From assembly GCF_014202975.1 (NCBI RefSeq), contig NZ_JACHHZ010000001.1, forward strand, positions 992,001-1,056,000: DNA of 64,000 bases. Direction: 5' to 3'. Every line of letters begins with the position of its first letter. Within the stretch, counting starts at the first letter, position 1. Source of the DNA: Povalibacter uvarum (GTDB lineage Bacteria; Pseudomonadota; Gammaproteobacteria; Steroidobacterales; Steroidobacteraceae). The notes beneath the pieces are model-generated. The model was given only the letters and a program-made list of their open reading frames with translations, had not been told where the DNA came from and searched no databases. Made by a program: the position numbers and the translations under genes. Positions 1 to 8,715 of the stretch are shown piece after piece.

Positions 1-1
1 C

Positions 2-694
2 AACCTGTTCTGGACGGATCGCGGGATGACCGCGGCCGTCATCGATGGCGAGTACCGATCGTCGATCATCGTCGATCCGCCCAACGGAAGAATTCCGGTG
101 CGCAGCGACGGCAGCAGTCGCCTTGCAGCTCGCATGCGCGGTGAGTCGGCAGCTGACGGACCGGAGCAGCGTCCTCTCGGTGAACGGTGCCTGCTTTCGT
201 TCGGTTCGTCGGCAGGGCCGCCGATGCTGCCGACGATGTACAACAGCTACTACCAGATCGTGCAGTCGCCCGGGCACGTGATGATCCTCGTGGAGATGGT
301 GCACGACGTACGGATGATCCGGATCGGCGGCGAGCATCCGCCGGCATCCCTGCGCAAATGGATGGGTGATTCGATCGGCCGCTGGGAAGGGGACACGCTC
401 GTCGTGGAGACCACGAACTTCCGGCCGGACCAGAGTTTTCGTGGATCGAGCGAGAACGTAGTCATCACCGAACGCTTCAGGCGCGTCGCTGCCGACAAGA
501 TCGACTACCAGTTCACGATCGAGGACCCGACGGTCTTCGGATCGAAATTCACGGGTGAGCTGCCTTTCATCGCCGCGGACGTGAATATCTACGAATACGC
601 GTGCCACGAGGGCAACTATGCGCTGCCCGGAATTCTTGCGGCCGAACGCGAGAAGGAGAAGGCGGAAGCTGCCGCGAAGCAGGCGAAGAAGTAG
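2..694 (+). CDS. Secreted protein of unknown function, 5' end cut by window
   Basis: The reading frame is open from the first bases and ends at a stop at 692-694, so only the C-terminal 230 residues or so are present. The visible part aligns along its whole length with the complete protein at 18271-19326: both share GEYRSSIIVDPPNGR-like, GERCLLSFGSSAGPP, WMGDSIGRWEGDTLVVETT and YEYACHEGNYALPGIL segments. The family is widespread as multi-copy exported proteins of unknown function, so I assign no reaction. The complete paralogue carries a signal peptide, so this one is probably exported too. The C-terminus ends in an Ala/Lys/Glu-rich tail. The esterase gene starts 10 bp downstream, which suggests co-transcription. 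The true start lies outside the window. Confidence 0.8.
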   Translation, partial: NLFWTDRGMTAAVIDGEYRSSIIVDPPNGRIPVRSDGSSRLAARMRGESAADGPEQRPLGERCLLSFGSSAGPPMLPTMYNSYYQIVQSPGHVMILVEMVHDVRMIRIGGEHPPASLRKWMGDSIGRWEGDTLVVETTNFRPDQSFRGSSENVVITERFRRVAADKIDYQFTIEDPTVFGSKFTGELPFIAADVNIYEYACHEGNYALPGILAAEREKEKAEAAAKQAKK

Positions 695-704
695 CATCGC
701 AGGG

Positions 705-1556
705 ATGAAGACGATTCGCGCGATTCTCATCCTGGCGGGCTCGCTGCTGGCGAGCCTGTCCTTTGCAAGCACCGTCACCACCCGGGAATTCGATTCACCG
801 TCGCTGCAACGGAAATGGAGCTACATCGCGTATCTCCCGACGGGCTACGACAGCTCCGACCTGCGCTATCCCGTCCTGTATCTCCTCCACGGCAATGCCC
901 AGAAGGCGTACGACTGGGTCGCGTCCGGCCAGATACAGCAGACAGCCGATCGGTTGATCGCCGAGGGAAAGATGCCGCCGGCAGTCATCGTGATCCCGGA
1001 AGCGGGCACGACCTGGTTCGTCGACCGCAAGGAGAAGATGGAAACCGCGGTGATCCACGATCTGCTCCCGGAGGTTCAGCAGCGCTTTCGTACGATCGAA
1101 CGCAGGGAAGGCAGGGTGGTCGCAGGGCTGTCGATGGGCGGTTTCGGCGCGATGCGATTCGCGATGAAGTATCCGGAGCTGTTTGCCGCGGCCGGGCTGT
1201 TGTCGCCCGCCATCTACGCGGATGAGCCGCCGGCGAACTCATCGGCGCGTCGCGTCGGCGTCTTCGGCACTCCGGAGTTCGATGCGCAGATCTGGCGCAG
1301 TCTCAACTATCCGGGCCTCTGGGACGCGTACCTGGCGAAGAACCTGCCGGTACCCATGTACATCGACTCCGGCGACGATGATCAGTTTTTCATCGAGGAA
1401 GCCGCCGTCGAGTTCTATTCGAAACTGCGCCGGAACAAGCAGCCGGCGCAGTTGCGCATCGTGGATGGCGGGCACTCCTGGAATGTGTGGTCCGTCACGA
1501 TCGGCGATGCGTTGCCATTCCTCTTTCGATTCGCCGCCGCGCCCACGCCAAAGTAG
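705..1556 (+). CDS. Secreted esterase, esterase D/antigen-85 type alpha/beta hydrolase
   Basis: This 283-residue protein begins with a signal peptide (MKTIRAILILAGSLLASLSFA), so it is exported. The body is an alpha/beta hydrolase of the esterase D (PF00756) family. The nucleophile elbow GLSMGG places Ser143, the acidic residue is probably in DSGDDD (around 224-226), and the histidine is His257 in GGHSW. LYLLHGN near residue 60 is the usual oxyanion-loop region. The substrate is an ester but cannot be named. I chose the ATG at 705 because the signal peptide starts there, although the frame is open from 618. It follows the truncated secreted protein by 10 bp and probably shares its transcript. 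Confidence 0.85.
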   Translation: MKTIRAILILAGSLLASLSFASTVTTREFDSPSLQRKWSYIAYLPTGYDSSDLRYPVLYLLHGNAQKAYDWVASGQIQQTADRLIAEGKMPPAVIVIPEAGTTWFVDRKEKMETAVIHDLLPEVQQRFRTIERREGRVVAGLSMGGFGAMRFAMKYPELFAAAGLLSPAIYADEPPANSSARRVGVFGTPEFDAQIWRSLNYPGLWDAYLAKNLPVPMYIDSGDDDQFFIEEAAVEFYSKLRRNKQPAQLRIVDGGHSWNVWSVTIGDALPFLFRFAAAPTPK

Positions 1557-1769
1557 GAAGCTGCGCACGACTGCGCGCGGAACGTTTCATTCCCACTCCG
1601 GGATAGGGCGATCCCCGATCGTTTCGGCCCGCCTGCGGGTCGTTCTGTCAAATCTTCCGGACTTACGTCGTGTTTTCGAATGACGCGGTGGAGCCGATCC
1701 TCCAATGCCGTCAACATCTTGCGGCACTGCGATGGATCTCGCCCCAAGAACGAAGCCGAAGCCGCGAAG

Positions 1770-3332
1770 ATGCTGATTGCGATCACCTGCCTGAGTCTTC
1801 TCGCCGCCGCCGGTATCGCCGGCTGGGCCCTGAGCGTCCGTGGACGGCTCAGGTCGCTGAGCGAGCAGCACGCAGACATTGAAGCGCGCCATCGAGAGCT
1901 GCTCGAGCAGACGGAGCATGGCAGCGCACTTCGCCGGAAGATCGAGGCGCAGCTGCTCGAGAAACAGGATCATCTCGACAAGCTCGCGCATCACGATCAG
2001 CTGACTGGCCTGCCGAACCGGCTGTTCCTTGCGGCCCATCTCCCGATCGCCATGGAAGAAGCGCGCAAGCGCAAGCTTCCGCTCGCCGTCCTGTTCCTCG
2101 ATCTCGATCGCTTCAAGCACGTGAACGATACGTTCGGTCACGAGGTCGGCGACAAGCTCCTGCGGACCGTTGCTCAACGTGTTAAGGATGCTGTGAGGGC
2201 AGAGGACGTCGTCGTCCGAATGGGCGGCGACGAATTCGTCGTCATCCTGACGGCGGTGAAGAGCGCGCAGGTGAACGAGACCGCGGCCCGCATCACTGCC
2301 ACCCTGAATGCTCCGATCGTCATCGACGGCAAGCCGCTGGTCACGACTGCCAGCGTCGGTGTGAGTCTCTATCCGCGCGATGGCGAGGATGTCGGTTCGC
2401 TGCTGCGGCATTCGGACACGGCCATGTATCAGGCCAAGGAGCGCGGGCGGAACAACTTCCAGGTGTTCAGCCCGGTGATGGACAGCAAGCTGAAGGAGCG
2501 GGTGGCCATCGAGGCGAGCCTGCGCGATGCGCTGGAGAAGTCGCGCATCGAAGTTCACTACCAGCCGCTCATCGACATCGAGACCCGCCGCGTCGTGACG
2601 CTCGAGGCCCTCGTGCGCTGGAAGGACCCGGAAGAAGGCTACATTTCGCCGACGCGGTTCATTCCGATCGCCGAGGAAACCGGACTCATCGTGCCGCTGG
2701 GGGACTTCGTGCTCCAGCGCGTGATCTCGGATATGGCGAGCTGGCGCAAGCAGGGCTCGGTGCTGGTGCCCGTGGCGGTGAATGTTTCAGCAGCGCAGTT
2801 GCAGCGTGCGAGCCTGCGGGCACGCATCGAAGAACTGACGCGGGCCAGCGATCTTTCACCGTCGATGCTCCAGATCGAGCTCACCGAGAGCGCGATGTTC
2901 GAACAGCAGGACTCGCGACAGGATGATTCGGGGACCGACGAAGTCAGCGAGCTGCGCACGTTGGGCGTGCGGGTCGCCATCGATGACTTCGGTACCGGCT
3001 ACTCGAGCTTGAGCTACCTCAAGCGCTGGCGTGTCGACTGCTTGAAGATCGACCGCAGCTTCATTCGCGATCTCGTTACCGATACGAACGATCACGCCAT
3101 CGTTGCAGCGATCCTCGCAATGGCGCAGCACCTGCGGATCAAGGTCATCGCTGAAGGCGTGGAAACCTGGTCGCAGCTGGAAGCGCTGCGTCGGCTGGGA
3201 TGCCGGTACGCTCAGGGGTATCTGTTCGCGGAGCCGGGCTCCGCGGCTCGGGCTCGTGATTTCCTCAATGGGCACCGCATCGGGTTGCCAGATGTCGAGA
3301 CCGATCTGCTGAAGGTTGCGGCCCGCGCCTAA
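1770..3332 (+). CDS. GGDEF-EAL c-di-GMP cyclase/phosphodiesterase, membrane anchored
   Basis: This 520-residue protein has one N-terminal membrane helix (about 1-22), a short coiled coil (25-70), a GGDEF domain and an EAL domain. RMGGDEF (GGDEF 152-156) is intact and is preceded by an RAED inhibitory site exactly five residues upstream, so product feedback is expected. The EAL domain keeps its metal and catalytic residues: EAL at 279-281, the Asn of NVSAAQL, the Glu of LQIELTES, the DD of IDDFGTGYSS, the Lys/Asp of LKIDRSF and the Glu of VIAEGVET. Both activities are therefore possible, and which dominates cannot be read from sequence. An in-frame ATG at 1680 would add 30 residues, but 1770 puts the membrane helix at the N-terminus. 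No separate sensor domain is visible. Confidence 0.88.
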   Translation: MLIAITCLSLLAAAGIAGWALSVRGRLRSLSEQHADIEARHRELLEQTEHGSALRRKIEAQLLEKQDHLDKLAHHDQLTGLPNRLFLAAHLPIAMEEARKRKLPLAVLFLDLDRFKHVNDTFGHEVGDKLLRTVAQRVKDAVRAEDVVVRMGGDEFVVILTAVKSAQVNETAARITATLNAPIVIDGKPLVTTASVGVSLYPRDGEDVGSLLRHSDTAMYQAKERGRNNFQVFSPVMDSKLKERVAIEASLRDALEKSRIEVHYQPLIDIETRRVVTLEALVRWKDPEEGYISPTRFIPIAEETGLIVPLGDFVLQRVISDMASWRKQGSVLVPVAVNVSAAQLQRASLRARIEELTRASDLSPSMLQIELTESAMFEQQDSRQDDSGTDEVSELRTLGVRVAIDDFGTGYSSLSYLKRWRVDCLKIDRSFIRDLVTDTNDHAIVAAILAMAQHLRIKVIAEGVETWSQLEALRRLGCRYAQGYLFAEPGSAARARDFLNGHRIGLPDVETDLLKVAARA

Positions 3333-3340
3333 GCCCCTCC

Positions 3341-3406
3341 GTCATTCCCGCGAACGCGGGAATCCATCTTCTTCGATGCATGGATGCCCGCTTTCGCGGG
3401 TATGAC
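3341..3406. repeat. REP-like palindromic repeat pair (GTCATTCCCGCG family)
   Basis: Two inverted half-units face each other: GTCATTCCCGCGAACGCGGG at the left and a complementary copy ending in TATGAC at the right. Each half is itself a small hairpin (CCCGCGAACGCGGG and CCCGCTTTCGCGGG). The same family recurs at 4299, 7717, 9343, 11243, 32354 and 42182. It lies in the 122-bp gap between the GGDEF-EAL gene and the ArsC-like gene. Confidence 0.85.
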
Positions 3407-3454
3407 GCCATGCTCCAGGATGACTCCCTGTGCGGACGTCCTTAGTATGGCCCC

Positions 3455-3805
3455 ATGGCCATCACCCTCTACGGCATCAAGAACTGCGACACCATGAAGA
3501 AGGCCAGGACCTGGCTGGATGAGCATGGCATCGCGTATGAATTCCACGACTACAAGGCCGCCGGCATCGACCGGGCCCATCTCGAGCGCTGGTGCCAGGC
3601 CCTCGGCTGGGAGATCGTTCTGAACCGGTCAGGCACGACATTCCGCAAGCTGCCGGAGTCCGATCGCACCGATCTCGACGAGCGCAAAGCTATTGCGCTC
3701 ATGCTGGCTCAGCCGTCGATGGTCAAGCGACCTGTGCTGGAGAAGGGCAACGAGCTGTTGATCGGCTTCAAGCCGGCGCAGTACCAGGCGGCCCTCGCGC
3801 CCTGA
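3455..3805 (+). CDS. ArsC/Spx-family reductase (YffB-like)
   Basis: This 116-residue cytosolic protein has a thioredoxin-like ArsC fold. It starts with ITLYGIKNCDTMKKARTWL, where the Cys of NCDTMKKA occupies the active-site position, and it ends with the family's RPVLEKGNELLIGFKPAQY segment. In ArsC-family proteins this conserved RP motif follows the redox domain. Length matches the YffB/ArsC-like group (about 115-118 residues). No arsenic genes are nearby, so arsenate reduction is not indicated; a thiol-reductase or glutathione-dependent role is family inference. The ATG at 3455 is the only reasonable start. Confidence 0.85.
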   Translation: MAITLYGIKNCDTMKKARTWLDEHGIAYEFHDYKAAGIDRAHLERWCQALGWEIVLNRSGTTFRKLPESDRTDLDERKAIALMLAQPSMVKRPVLEKGNELLIGFKPAQYQAALAP

Positions 3806-3865
3806 TGGATTCGCGATGAATTCGTAGAACAACCCGGCGCAGCCGGACAACAGAAGGGGAGAACG

Positions 3866-4288
3866 ATGGTGCCGAATATCATGACGCCCGTGCTGGCGTT
3901 GATCCTGTGGACGTTCGTGATCTGGTTCTGGCTGTACGCGACGCGCCTGCCGGCGATGAAAGCCGCGCGGATCGATCCGAAAATCATCAAGCGCAAGCAG
4001 GATCTCGATCCGCTGCCGGTGTCGGTGCAGCAGATCGCGGACAACTACAATCACCTTCACGAGCAGCCGACGGTCTTCTATGCGCTCGTGATCTACTCCC
4101 ATCTCGTCGGAGTGGCCGACGGACTCAACGTTGCGCTGGCATGGACCTACGTTGGCCTGCGAGTGGTTCATTCACTGATTCAGTGCACGTCGAACTTCGT
4201 GCCGGTGAGGTTCTTCGTGTTCGCGGGTGCGAGCCTGGTGCTGATGGCGATCGCGGTCAGGAATGTGATTGCGCTGCTGGCGGTGTAG
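3866..4288 (+). CDS. MAPEG-family membrane protein
   Basis: This 140-residue protein has about four hydrophobic segments (roughly 5-25, 68-85, 90-105 and 115-138). The pattern YNHLHEQPTVFYAL (about 61-74) is the conserved Asn/Glu-Pro segment of the MAPEG superfamily (membrane-associated eicosanoid and glutathione metabolism proteins). RVVHSLIQ near 108-115 is also typical. Bacterial members often have glutathione-dependent activity, but the substrate here is unknown. The preceding GGGGAGAACG is a fair ribosome-binding site for the ATG at 3866. It is followed by a REP-like element. Confidence 0.85.
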   Translation: MVPNIMTPVLALILWTFVIWFWLYATRLPAMKAARIDPKIIKRKQDLDPLPVSVQQIADNYNHLHEQPTVFYALVIYSHLVGVADGLNVALAWTYVGLRVVHSLIQCTSNFVPVRFFVFAGASLVLMAIAVRNVIALLAV

Positions 4289-4298
4289 GACGAGGAGC

Positions 4299-4365
4299 GT
4301 CATTCCCGCGAAAGCGGGAATCCATCCGGGCCAAAGGCATGGATCCCCGCTTCCGCGGGGATGAC
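4299..4365. repeat. REP-like palindromic repeat pair
   Basis: A head-to-head pair of the GTCATTCCCGCG family, with GTCATTCCCGCGAAAGCGGG at the left and CCCCGCTTCCGCGGGGATGAC at the right as its complement. It sits between the convergent MAPEG and alcohol dehydrogenase genes and ends 5 bp from the latter's stop codon, so it may act in 3'-end formation on both transcripts. Confidence 0.85.
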
Positions 4366-4369
4366 GGGT

Positions 4370-5380
4370 TCAGGTCCGCACCGCCACATACAACGCCGGA
4401 TCCAGCCACGCCTCAATCGCGTCATCGAACCGAAAAACCTTCGGTCCGACGCGGTCGGGGCGGAATCCGCGCTGCATGCACGCGTCGATGGCGCCGTCGT
4501 GGCCGGCACGACAATCCGGCCTCGCGACGCGCCATGTGATTCCCTTGTGATACATCGCGAGCATCGGCAGCGGCGGGGCGCTGAACGGCGGCGCGACGCT
4601 GGTCACCAACGCATCCGGTGCGCATCGTTGAACGGCATCCGCAAGGATTTCCGGATCGCTGGCGCCGTCGACAACGACGTCATAGCCAGCCTCCGTCGAC
4701 GCAATGCTCTGGTGCGTGGTTGCGCCATACGCCTCTGCGATAGCGCGGCGGGAGCTATCCGTATCCACGTAGTCCACGCTGCTTGCGCCGAGCGAGACTG
4801 CGAGGCCCGCGGCGTATAGCGAGATAACAGGACAGGGACCGGCAGTCACGAGAACGCGTCCTGCCGGTCGCACGGCAAGTTGTGGAGCAACCGCGCGCCA
4901 TGCGTCTGTAGCCATGTCTGCAAGACCGATCGCAGGTACCGGGTCCATTCCAGGTGGGAGCGGTACTAGCATCGCCTCTGCAAAGGGCACGCGAATCCGC
5001 TCAGAAAGCGCGCCGCCATAGTTACCCACTCGGCCCATGCCATAGCTCGCACCGAAGGGAACGCTGGTGCAGCGGCTCGTCGCTCCACGCTTGCAGGGAG
5101 CGCATTGACCGCACGAGATCTGAGCCGCGACGAATACTCGCTGGCCGACGCTGAACATGCGTCCGGCACGATCCCCCAGTTCGACGATCTCGCCGATGAT
5201 CTCGTGACCGATGGGTTCGCCGGCGGCAAGTGGCATGCGGCCAGCGAGATACAGACGGTCCAGGTCGCAGCGCCCGACGACGACAGGTCTTACGACCGCT
5301 TCGTCCGGACCCTGCACGCGCGCGTCGGCGACCTCGCGCCATTCGAGTTGTCCGGGCGCGAGGAAGACGACGTGCTTCAT
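4370..5380 (-). CDS. Zinc-dependent medium-chain alcohol dehydrogenase
   Basis: This 336-residue MDR-family protein keeps the catalytic zinc residues Cys38 (GRCDLD) and His59-Glu60 (GHEIIGE). The structural zinc loop has four cysteines (Cys90, 93, 96 and 104 in SCGQCAPCKRGATSRC). The nucleotide-binding half begins at about 160. The usual glycine-rich dinucleotide motif is replaced by TAGPCPVISLYAAGLA, so the cofactor preference is uncertain. Only 3 bp separate its start from the stop of the upstream acyl-CoA dehydrogenase gene, so the two form an operon. The substrate is unknown; an alcohol or aldehyde step in the same catabolic route as the acyl-CoA dehydrogenase is inferred. Confidence 0.85.
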   Translation of the reverse strand: MKHVVFLAPGQLEWREVADARVQGPDEAVVRPVVVGRCDLDRLYLAGRMPLAAGEPIGHEIIGEIVELGDRAGRMFSVGQRVFVAAQISCGQCAPCKRGATSRCTSVPFGASYGMGRVGNYGGALSERIRVPFAEAMLVPLPPGMDPVPAIGLADMATDAWRAVAPQLAVRPAGRVLVTAGPCPVISLYAAGLAVSLGASSVDYVDTDSSRRAIAEAYGATTHQSIASTEAGYDVVVDGASDPEILADAVQRCAPDALVTSVAPPFSAPPLPMLAMYHKGITWRVARPDCRAGHDGAIDACMQRGFRPDRVGPKVFRFDDAIEAWLDPALYVAVRT

Positions 5381-5383
5381 GAC

Positions 5384-6646
5384 TCAGCTCCCGCGGGTGA
5401 TCGGCATCGCGACATTCGCATCAGGCCGGCCTGCGTGCATCGCGAGCTCCATCTTTGCGATGGCATTGCGATGAACTTCGTCCGGGCCGTCGGCGAGACG
5501 CAGCGTGCGCTGCCCGGCCCACAGCTTTGCGAGCGGGAATTCGTCGCTGACGCCGCCGCCGCCGTGCGCCTGGATCGCCCAGTCGATCACCTGGAGCGTC
5601 ATGCTCGGCACGATCACCTTGATCATGGCGATTTCCTTGCGCGCGACTTTGTTGCCGACCGTGTCCATCATGTACGCGGCTTTGAGCACCATGAGTCGTG
5701 CCTGGTCGATCGTGCAGCGTGCTTCAGCGATTCGTTCGTGCCATACGGACTGCGAGGAGATCGGCTTGCCGAACGCCACGCGCGACTGCAGACGCTTGCA
5801 CATGAGCTCCAGCGCGCGTTCAGCGACGCCGATCGACCGCATGCAATGATGAATGCGGCCCGGGCCGAGGCGGCCCTGCGCGATCTCGAAACCACGACCT
5901 TCGCCGAGGAGAATGCTCTCGACCGGCACTCGCACGTCCTTCAGATCGACTTCCGCGTGGCCGTGAGGCGCATCGTCGTAGCCGAAGACAGGGAGGTGGC
6001 GCATGACGGTGATTCCCGGTGCATCTGAAGGCACGAGGATCATCGACTGCTGTTCGTGGCGTCCGGCCTCGAGATTGGTCTTCCCCATCAGCACGTAGAC
6101 TTTGCAGCGCGGGTCATTCGCGCCGCTGGACCACCATTTGCGGCCGTTTATGACGTAGTGCCTGCCGTCGCGTCGGATGCTGCATTCGATGTTCGTCGCA
6201 TCGGAGGAGGCGACCGCGGGTTCGGTCATCAGGAACGCTGAGCGGATCTTTCCGGCGAGCAGTGGCTCGAGCCATTCGTCTTTCTGCGCTTCCGTGCCGT
6301 AGCGCTCGATCGTCTCCATGTTGCCTGTATCGGGTGCCGAGCAATTGAAGACTTCCGGCGACCAGGGCACGCGGCCCATGATTTCGCACAGAGGGGCGTA
6401 TTCGAGATTAGACAGGCCCTGCGGCGCGCGAGGCGAGCGGGGCAGGAAGAGATTCCAGAGTCCGGCGTCGCGCGCCTTCGGCTTCAGTTCCTCGATGACT
6501 TTCACCGGCACCCAGACGTTGCCGTTGCGGCGATTCGTCGCGATTTCGTGCTCATAGGCCTTTTCGCTGGGATAGATGTGGTCGTCCATGAAGCGCAGGA
6601 GCCGGGCCTGGAGCTCACGGACGCGGGGGCTGTAGTCGAATTCCAT
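5384..6646 (-). CDS. Acyl-CoA dehydrogenase (ACAD10/11-like)
   Basis: This 420-residue FAD enzyme oxidises an acyl-CoA at the alpha-beta position. Visible family segments are the FAD/substrate loop [39 protein letters not shown] and the C-terminal [15 protein letters not shown] followed by [18 protein letters not shown]. The last segment is typical of the ACAD10/11-like subgroup, not of short-chain enzymes. I chose the ATG at 6646 because AGGTG lies five bases upstream and the family N-terminus begins here, although the frame runs open to 6763. It is the first gene of a two-gene unit with the alcohol dehydrogenase and is divergent from a LysR gene. Confidence 0.88.
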   Translation of the reverse strand: MEFDYSPRVRELQARLLRFMDDHIYPSEKAYEHEIATNRRNGNVWVPVKVIEELKPKARDAGLWNLFLPRSPRAPQGLSNLEYAPLCEIMGRVPWSPEVFNCSAPDTGNMETIERYGTEAQKDEWLEPLLAGKIRSAFLMTEPAVASSDATNIECSIRRDGRHYVINGRKWWSSGANDPRCKVYVLMGKTNLEAGRHEQQSMILVPSDAPGITVMRHLPVFGYDDAPHGHAEVDLKDVRVPVESILLGEGRGFEIAQGRLGPGRIHHCMRSIGVAERALELMCKRLQSRVAFGKPISSQSVWHERIAEARCTIDQARLMVLKAAYMMDTVGNKVARKEIAMIKVIVPSMTLQVIDWAIQAHGGGGVSDEFPLAKLWAGQRTLRLADGPDEVHRNAIAKMELAMHAGRPDANVAMPITRGS

Positions 6647-6748
6647 GGGACACCTGTGTTGCGAAGTTGGGGCAGGCCGCGGGACAGAGGGACCGCCAAG
6701 CAGTACGATTCTTGCCACTACCTTGCAGCCGTCGCCTGCCCAACGCCA

Positions 6749-6763
6749 ATGCAATCTCTGCAT
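6749..6763. promoter_or_regulatory. Candidate LysR-type operator
   Basis: ATGCAATCTCTGCAT is a perfect dyad (ATGCA/TGCAT) that fits the T-N11-A rule for LysR-family binding sites. It lies 41 bp before the start of the LysR gene, in the 158-bp space shared with the divergent acyl-CoA dehydrogenase operon, which is the usual position for autoregulation and target control. Confidence 0.5.
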
Positions 6764-6804
6764 GGCGGAAAATGAGCGTTGCGAATGGCCGCGGAGACCG
6801 GAAG

Positions 6805-7731
6805 ATGCAGTTGTCCCGGATCGATCTGAACCTGTTCACCGTCTTCGACGCGATCTATCGCGAAGGCGGGATTACCCCCGCGAGCCGGCGATTGCACCTC
6901 TCTCAGCCCGCCGTCAGTCATGCGCTGGCGCGCCTGCGCGAATTGCTGGATGACCCTCTGTTCGAGCGCCACGGCAACGCCATGGTGCCGACACCCAAGG
7001 CAAGAGCGCTCGCCGCCACGATCGGCCGTTCCCTGGGCTCGCTGGAGCACATGATGCAGTTCGCCGGTCAGTTCGATCCGGCGACCAGCGACCGCACGTT
7101 CACGATGGCTGTGCGCGAAGCCATCGAGATCTCATTCCTGCCAGCGTTGACGAAGCGGGTGCGCCAGGAAGCCCCTGGCGTCGATATCGCGGCCGTGAGA
7201 ATCGAGCGGCGCGATCTCGAGGAGGATCTGCAGAGCGGCGAACTCGATATCGGGATCGATGTGGGGTTGCCGCTGTCGCTGGAGGTTCGCCGCGAGGGCA
7301 TCAGTGCGGAGCCGCTCGTGGTCGTGGTCCGGCCAGGGCACCCCGTCATCGGCGACTCGCTCGACATAGAAACCTATCTCGCGATGGATCACGTGCTGGT
7401 GACAGGTCGCCGTCACGGCGGCGGGTACGAAGACGTCGTGCTGAACCGCATGGGCTTCTCTCGGCGAATTCGCGTGCGCTGCCAGCAGCATGTCGCTGCG
7501 AGCGAGATCGTCAGTCATTCGGATCTGATCGTAACCATGACACGCAATCAGGCAGACCTTGCGAATCGTCACACGTCGAATCGCGTGTTGCCGTTTCCAG
7601 GCGAGGCGTCGCCGCTGGAGAGCTTCGTGTACTGGCACGCGAACGTGAACGACGATCCGGCGAATCTGTGGTTTCGGCGCCTGGTGCTGGAGGCGCTTGG
7701 GGGGAGGGGGGAACTCGTCATTCCCGCCTAA
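6805..7731 (+). CDS. LysR-family transcriptional regulator
   Basis: This 308-residue regulator has an N-terminal winged helix-turn-helix: [20 protein letters not shown], then [24 protein letters not shown]. It continues with a periplasmic-binding-like effector domain of the NodD/PcpR-like type. The ATG at 6805 has GGAG nine bases upstream, and upstream in-frame codons are not family sequence. It is divergent from the acyl-CoA dehydrogenase/alcohol dehydrogenase pair, which it probably controls; the ligand is unknown. The last codons and the stop (ELVIPA-stop) are read from the REP-like element that begins at 7717, so the original C-terminus may have been replaced. Confidence 0.88.
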   Translation: MQLSRIDLNLFTVFDAIYREGGITPASRRLHLSQPAVSHALARLRELLDDPLFERHGNAMVPTPKARALAATIGRSLGSLEHMMQFAGQFDPATSDRTFTMAVREAIEISFLPALTKRVRQEAPGVDIAAVRIERRDLEEDLQSGELDIGIDVGLPLSLEVRREGISAEPLVVVVRPGHPVIGDSLDIETYLAMDHVLVTGRRHGGGYEDVVLNRMGFSRRIRVRCQQHVAASEIVSHSDLIVTMTRNQADLANRHTSNRVLPFPGEASPLESFVYWHANVNDDPANLWFRRLVLEALGGRGELVIPA

Positions 7732-7885
7732 GCGGGAATCCAGCTTCTCCGTCATTCCCGCGTACGGGGGAATCCATCCGGGCCAGAGGCATGGATCCCC
7801 GCTTTCGCGGGGATGACGGAGCTGGGGTCCCCGCTTTCGCGGGGATGACGGAGCTGGGGTCCTCGCTTTCGCGGGGACGACGGGC
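7717..7885. repeat. REP-like cluster with 32-bp tandem units
   Basis: This is the densest copy of the GTCATTCCCGC family. It holds two forward half-units (7717 and 7753), an inverted one (about 7787-7817), and a tandem array with a 32-bp period: identical copies at 7797-7828 and 7829-7860 and a diverged partial copy from 7861. Each unit contains the CCCCGCTTTCGCGGGG hairpin followed by ATGACGGAGCTGGGGT. It overlaps the LysR stop codon and ends 3 bp from the stop of the convergent exported GST-like gene. Confidence 0.85.
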
Positions 7886-7887
7886 TG

Positions 7888-8637
7888 TCACTCCTTCTTC
7901 GGCAGCGGCTTCGGCGACCCCACCAACCCATCAGGTCGCGCCACTTCGAGCATCTTCTTGTAAGCCGGCCGGCTCTCGACCTTCTGCTTCCATGTGGCGA
8001 CGTTGGGGAATTCCGCGAGATCGACGACGTTCATTCCGGCCGCAAAGTTCGTCGGGAAGAGCATCATGATGTCGGCCGCCGAGAAGTTGCTGCCGCCGAA
8101 GTAGGGGTTCTTCGCGAGGAACGCATCCGCGAACTTCAGCACGGCTTCGGAGTCGACGAGCTTGTAGCCGAGGTTGGGCTTCTGCACGTTGAGCATTTCC
8201 ACGCGGTAGTCGGCGATGACGCGTGATGCGAATGAGCCTTCAGCGAAGTGCATCCACTGCAGGTAGTACGCGTAGTCAGCAGAGTCGACCGGCGGCACGA
8301 GGCCTTGGCCACCTTCGCGCGCGAGGATGAGCTCGATGATTGCGCCCGATTCCACCATCACGAGGTCGCCGTAACGCACGGTGGGAGCAACGGGCATCAG
8401 CGGGCTGATTTCGCGGATCGTGGCCATCGACCCGACGATGTTGCCGCGCTTGTATTCGAGCTGATACGGGCGTCCGATTTCCTCGCAGAGCCAGACGAGC
8501 CGTTCCGACCGGCGTCCTTCGATGTGGTAGATCGTCAGTGGCGCCAGCTTGGTATCGGCGGCGGCCAGTGCCGTCGTCCCCGTCATCGAAAGCGCAGTGA
8601 GCATCGTGAGGCACAGAGTCCGCAGCAACGAACGCAT
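7888..8637 (-). CDS. Exported glutathione S-transferase-like protein
   Basis: This 249-residue protein has a clear signal peptide (MRSLLRTLCLTMLTALSMTG, cleavage likely after ALA near residue 26). A GST fold follows: the N-terminal thioredoxin-like part LTIYHIEGRRSERLVWLCEE, the glutathione-binding MVESGAIIELIL segment, and a helical C-terminal domain. GSTs are normally cytosolic, so the signal peptide is unusual. GGGGGAT upstream of the ATG at 8637 is a good ribosome-binding site and supports this start over the longer open frame. The role is uncertain: a periplasmic GST, or a GST fold used for another purpose. Confidence 0.8.
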   Translation of the reverse strand: MRSLLRTLCLTMLTALSMTGTTALAAADTKLAPLTIYHIEGRRSERLVWLCEEIGRPYQLEYKRGNIVGSMATIREISPLMPVAPTVRYGDLVMVESGAIIELILAREGGQGLVPPVDSADYAYYLQWMHFAEGSFASRVIADYRVEMLNVQKPNLGYKLVDSEAVLKFADAFLAKNPYFGGSNFSAADIMMLFPTNFAAGMNVVDLAEFPNVATWKQKVESRPAYKKMLEVARPDGLVGSPKPLPKKE

Positions 8638-8715
8638 GGAAGATCCCCCGGTTTGAGATGTTGTCGGCCTGCGCGACCATACCATTCCCGGCGTGAAACT
8701 GGTTACGCTCTCATC

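Noticed and set aside
7797-7886. Possible short CRISPR array
   Set aside because: The repeats are directly adjacent with no unique spacers, and no cas genes are present.
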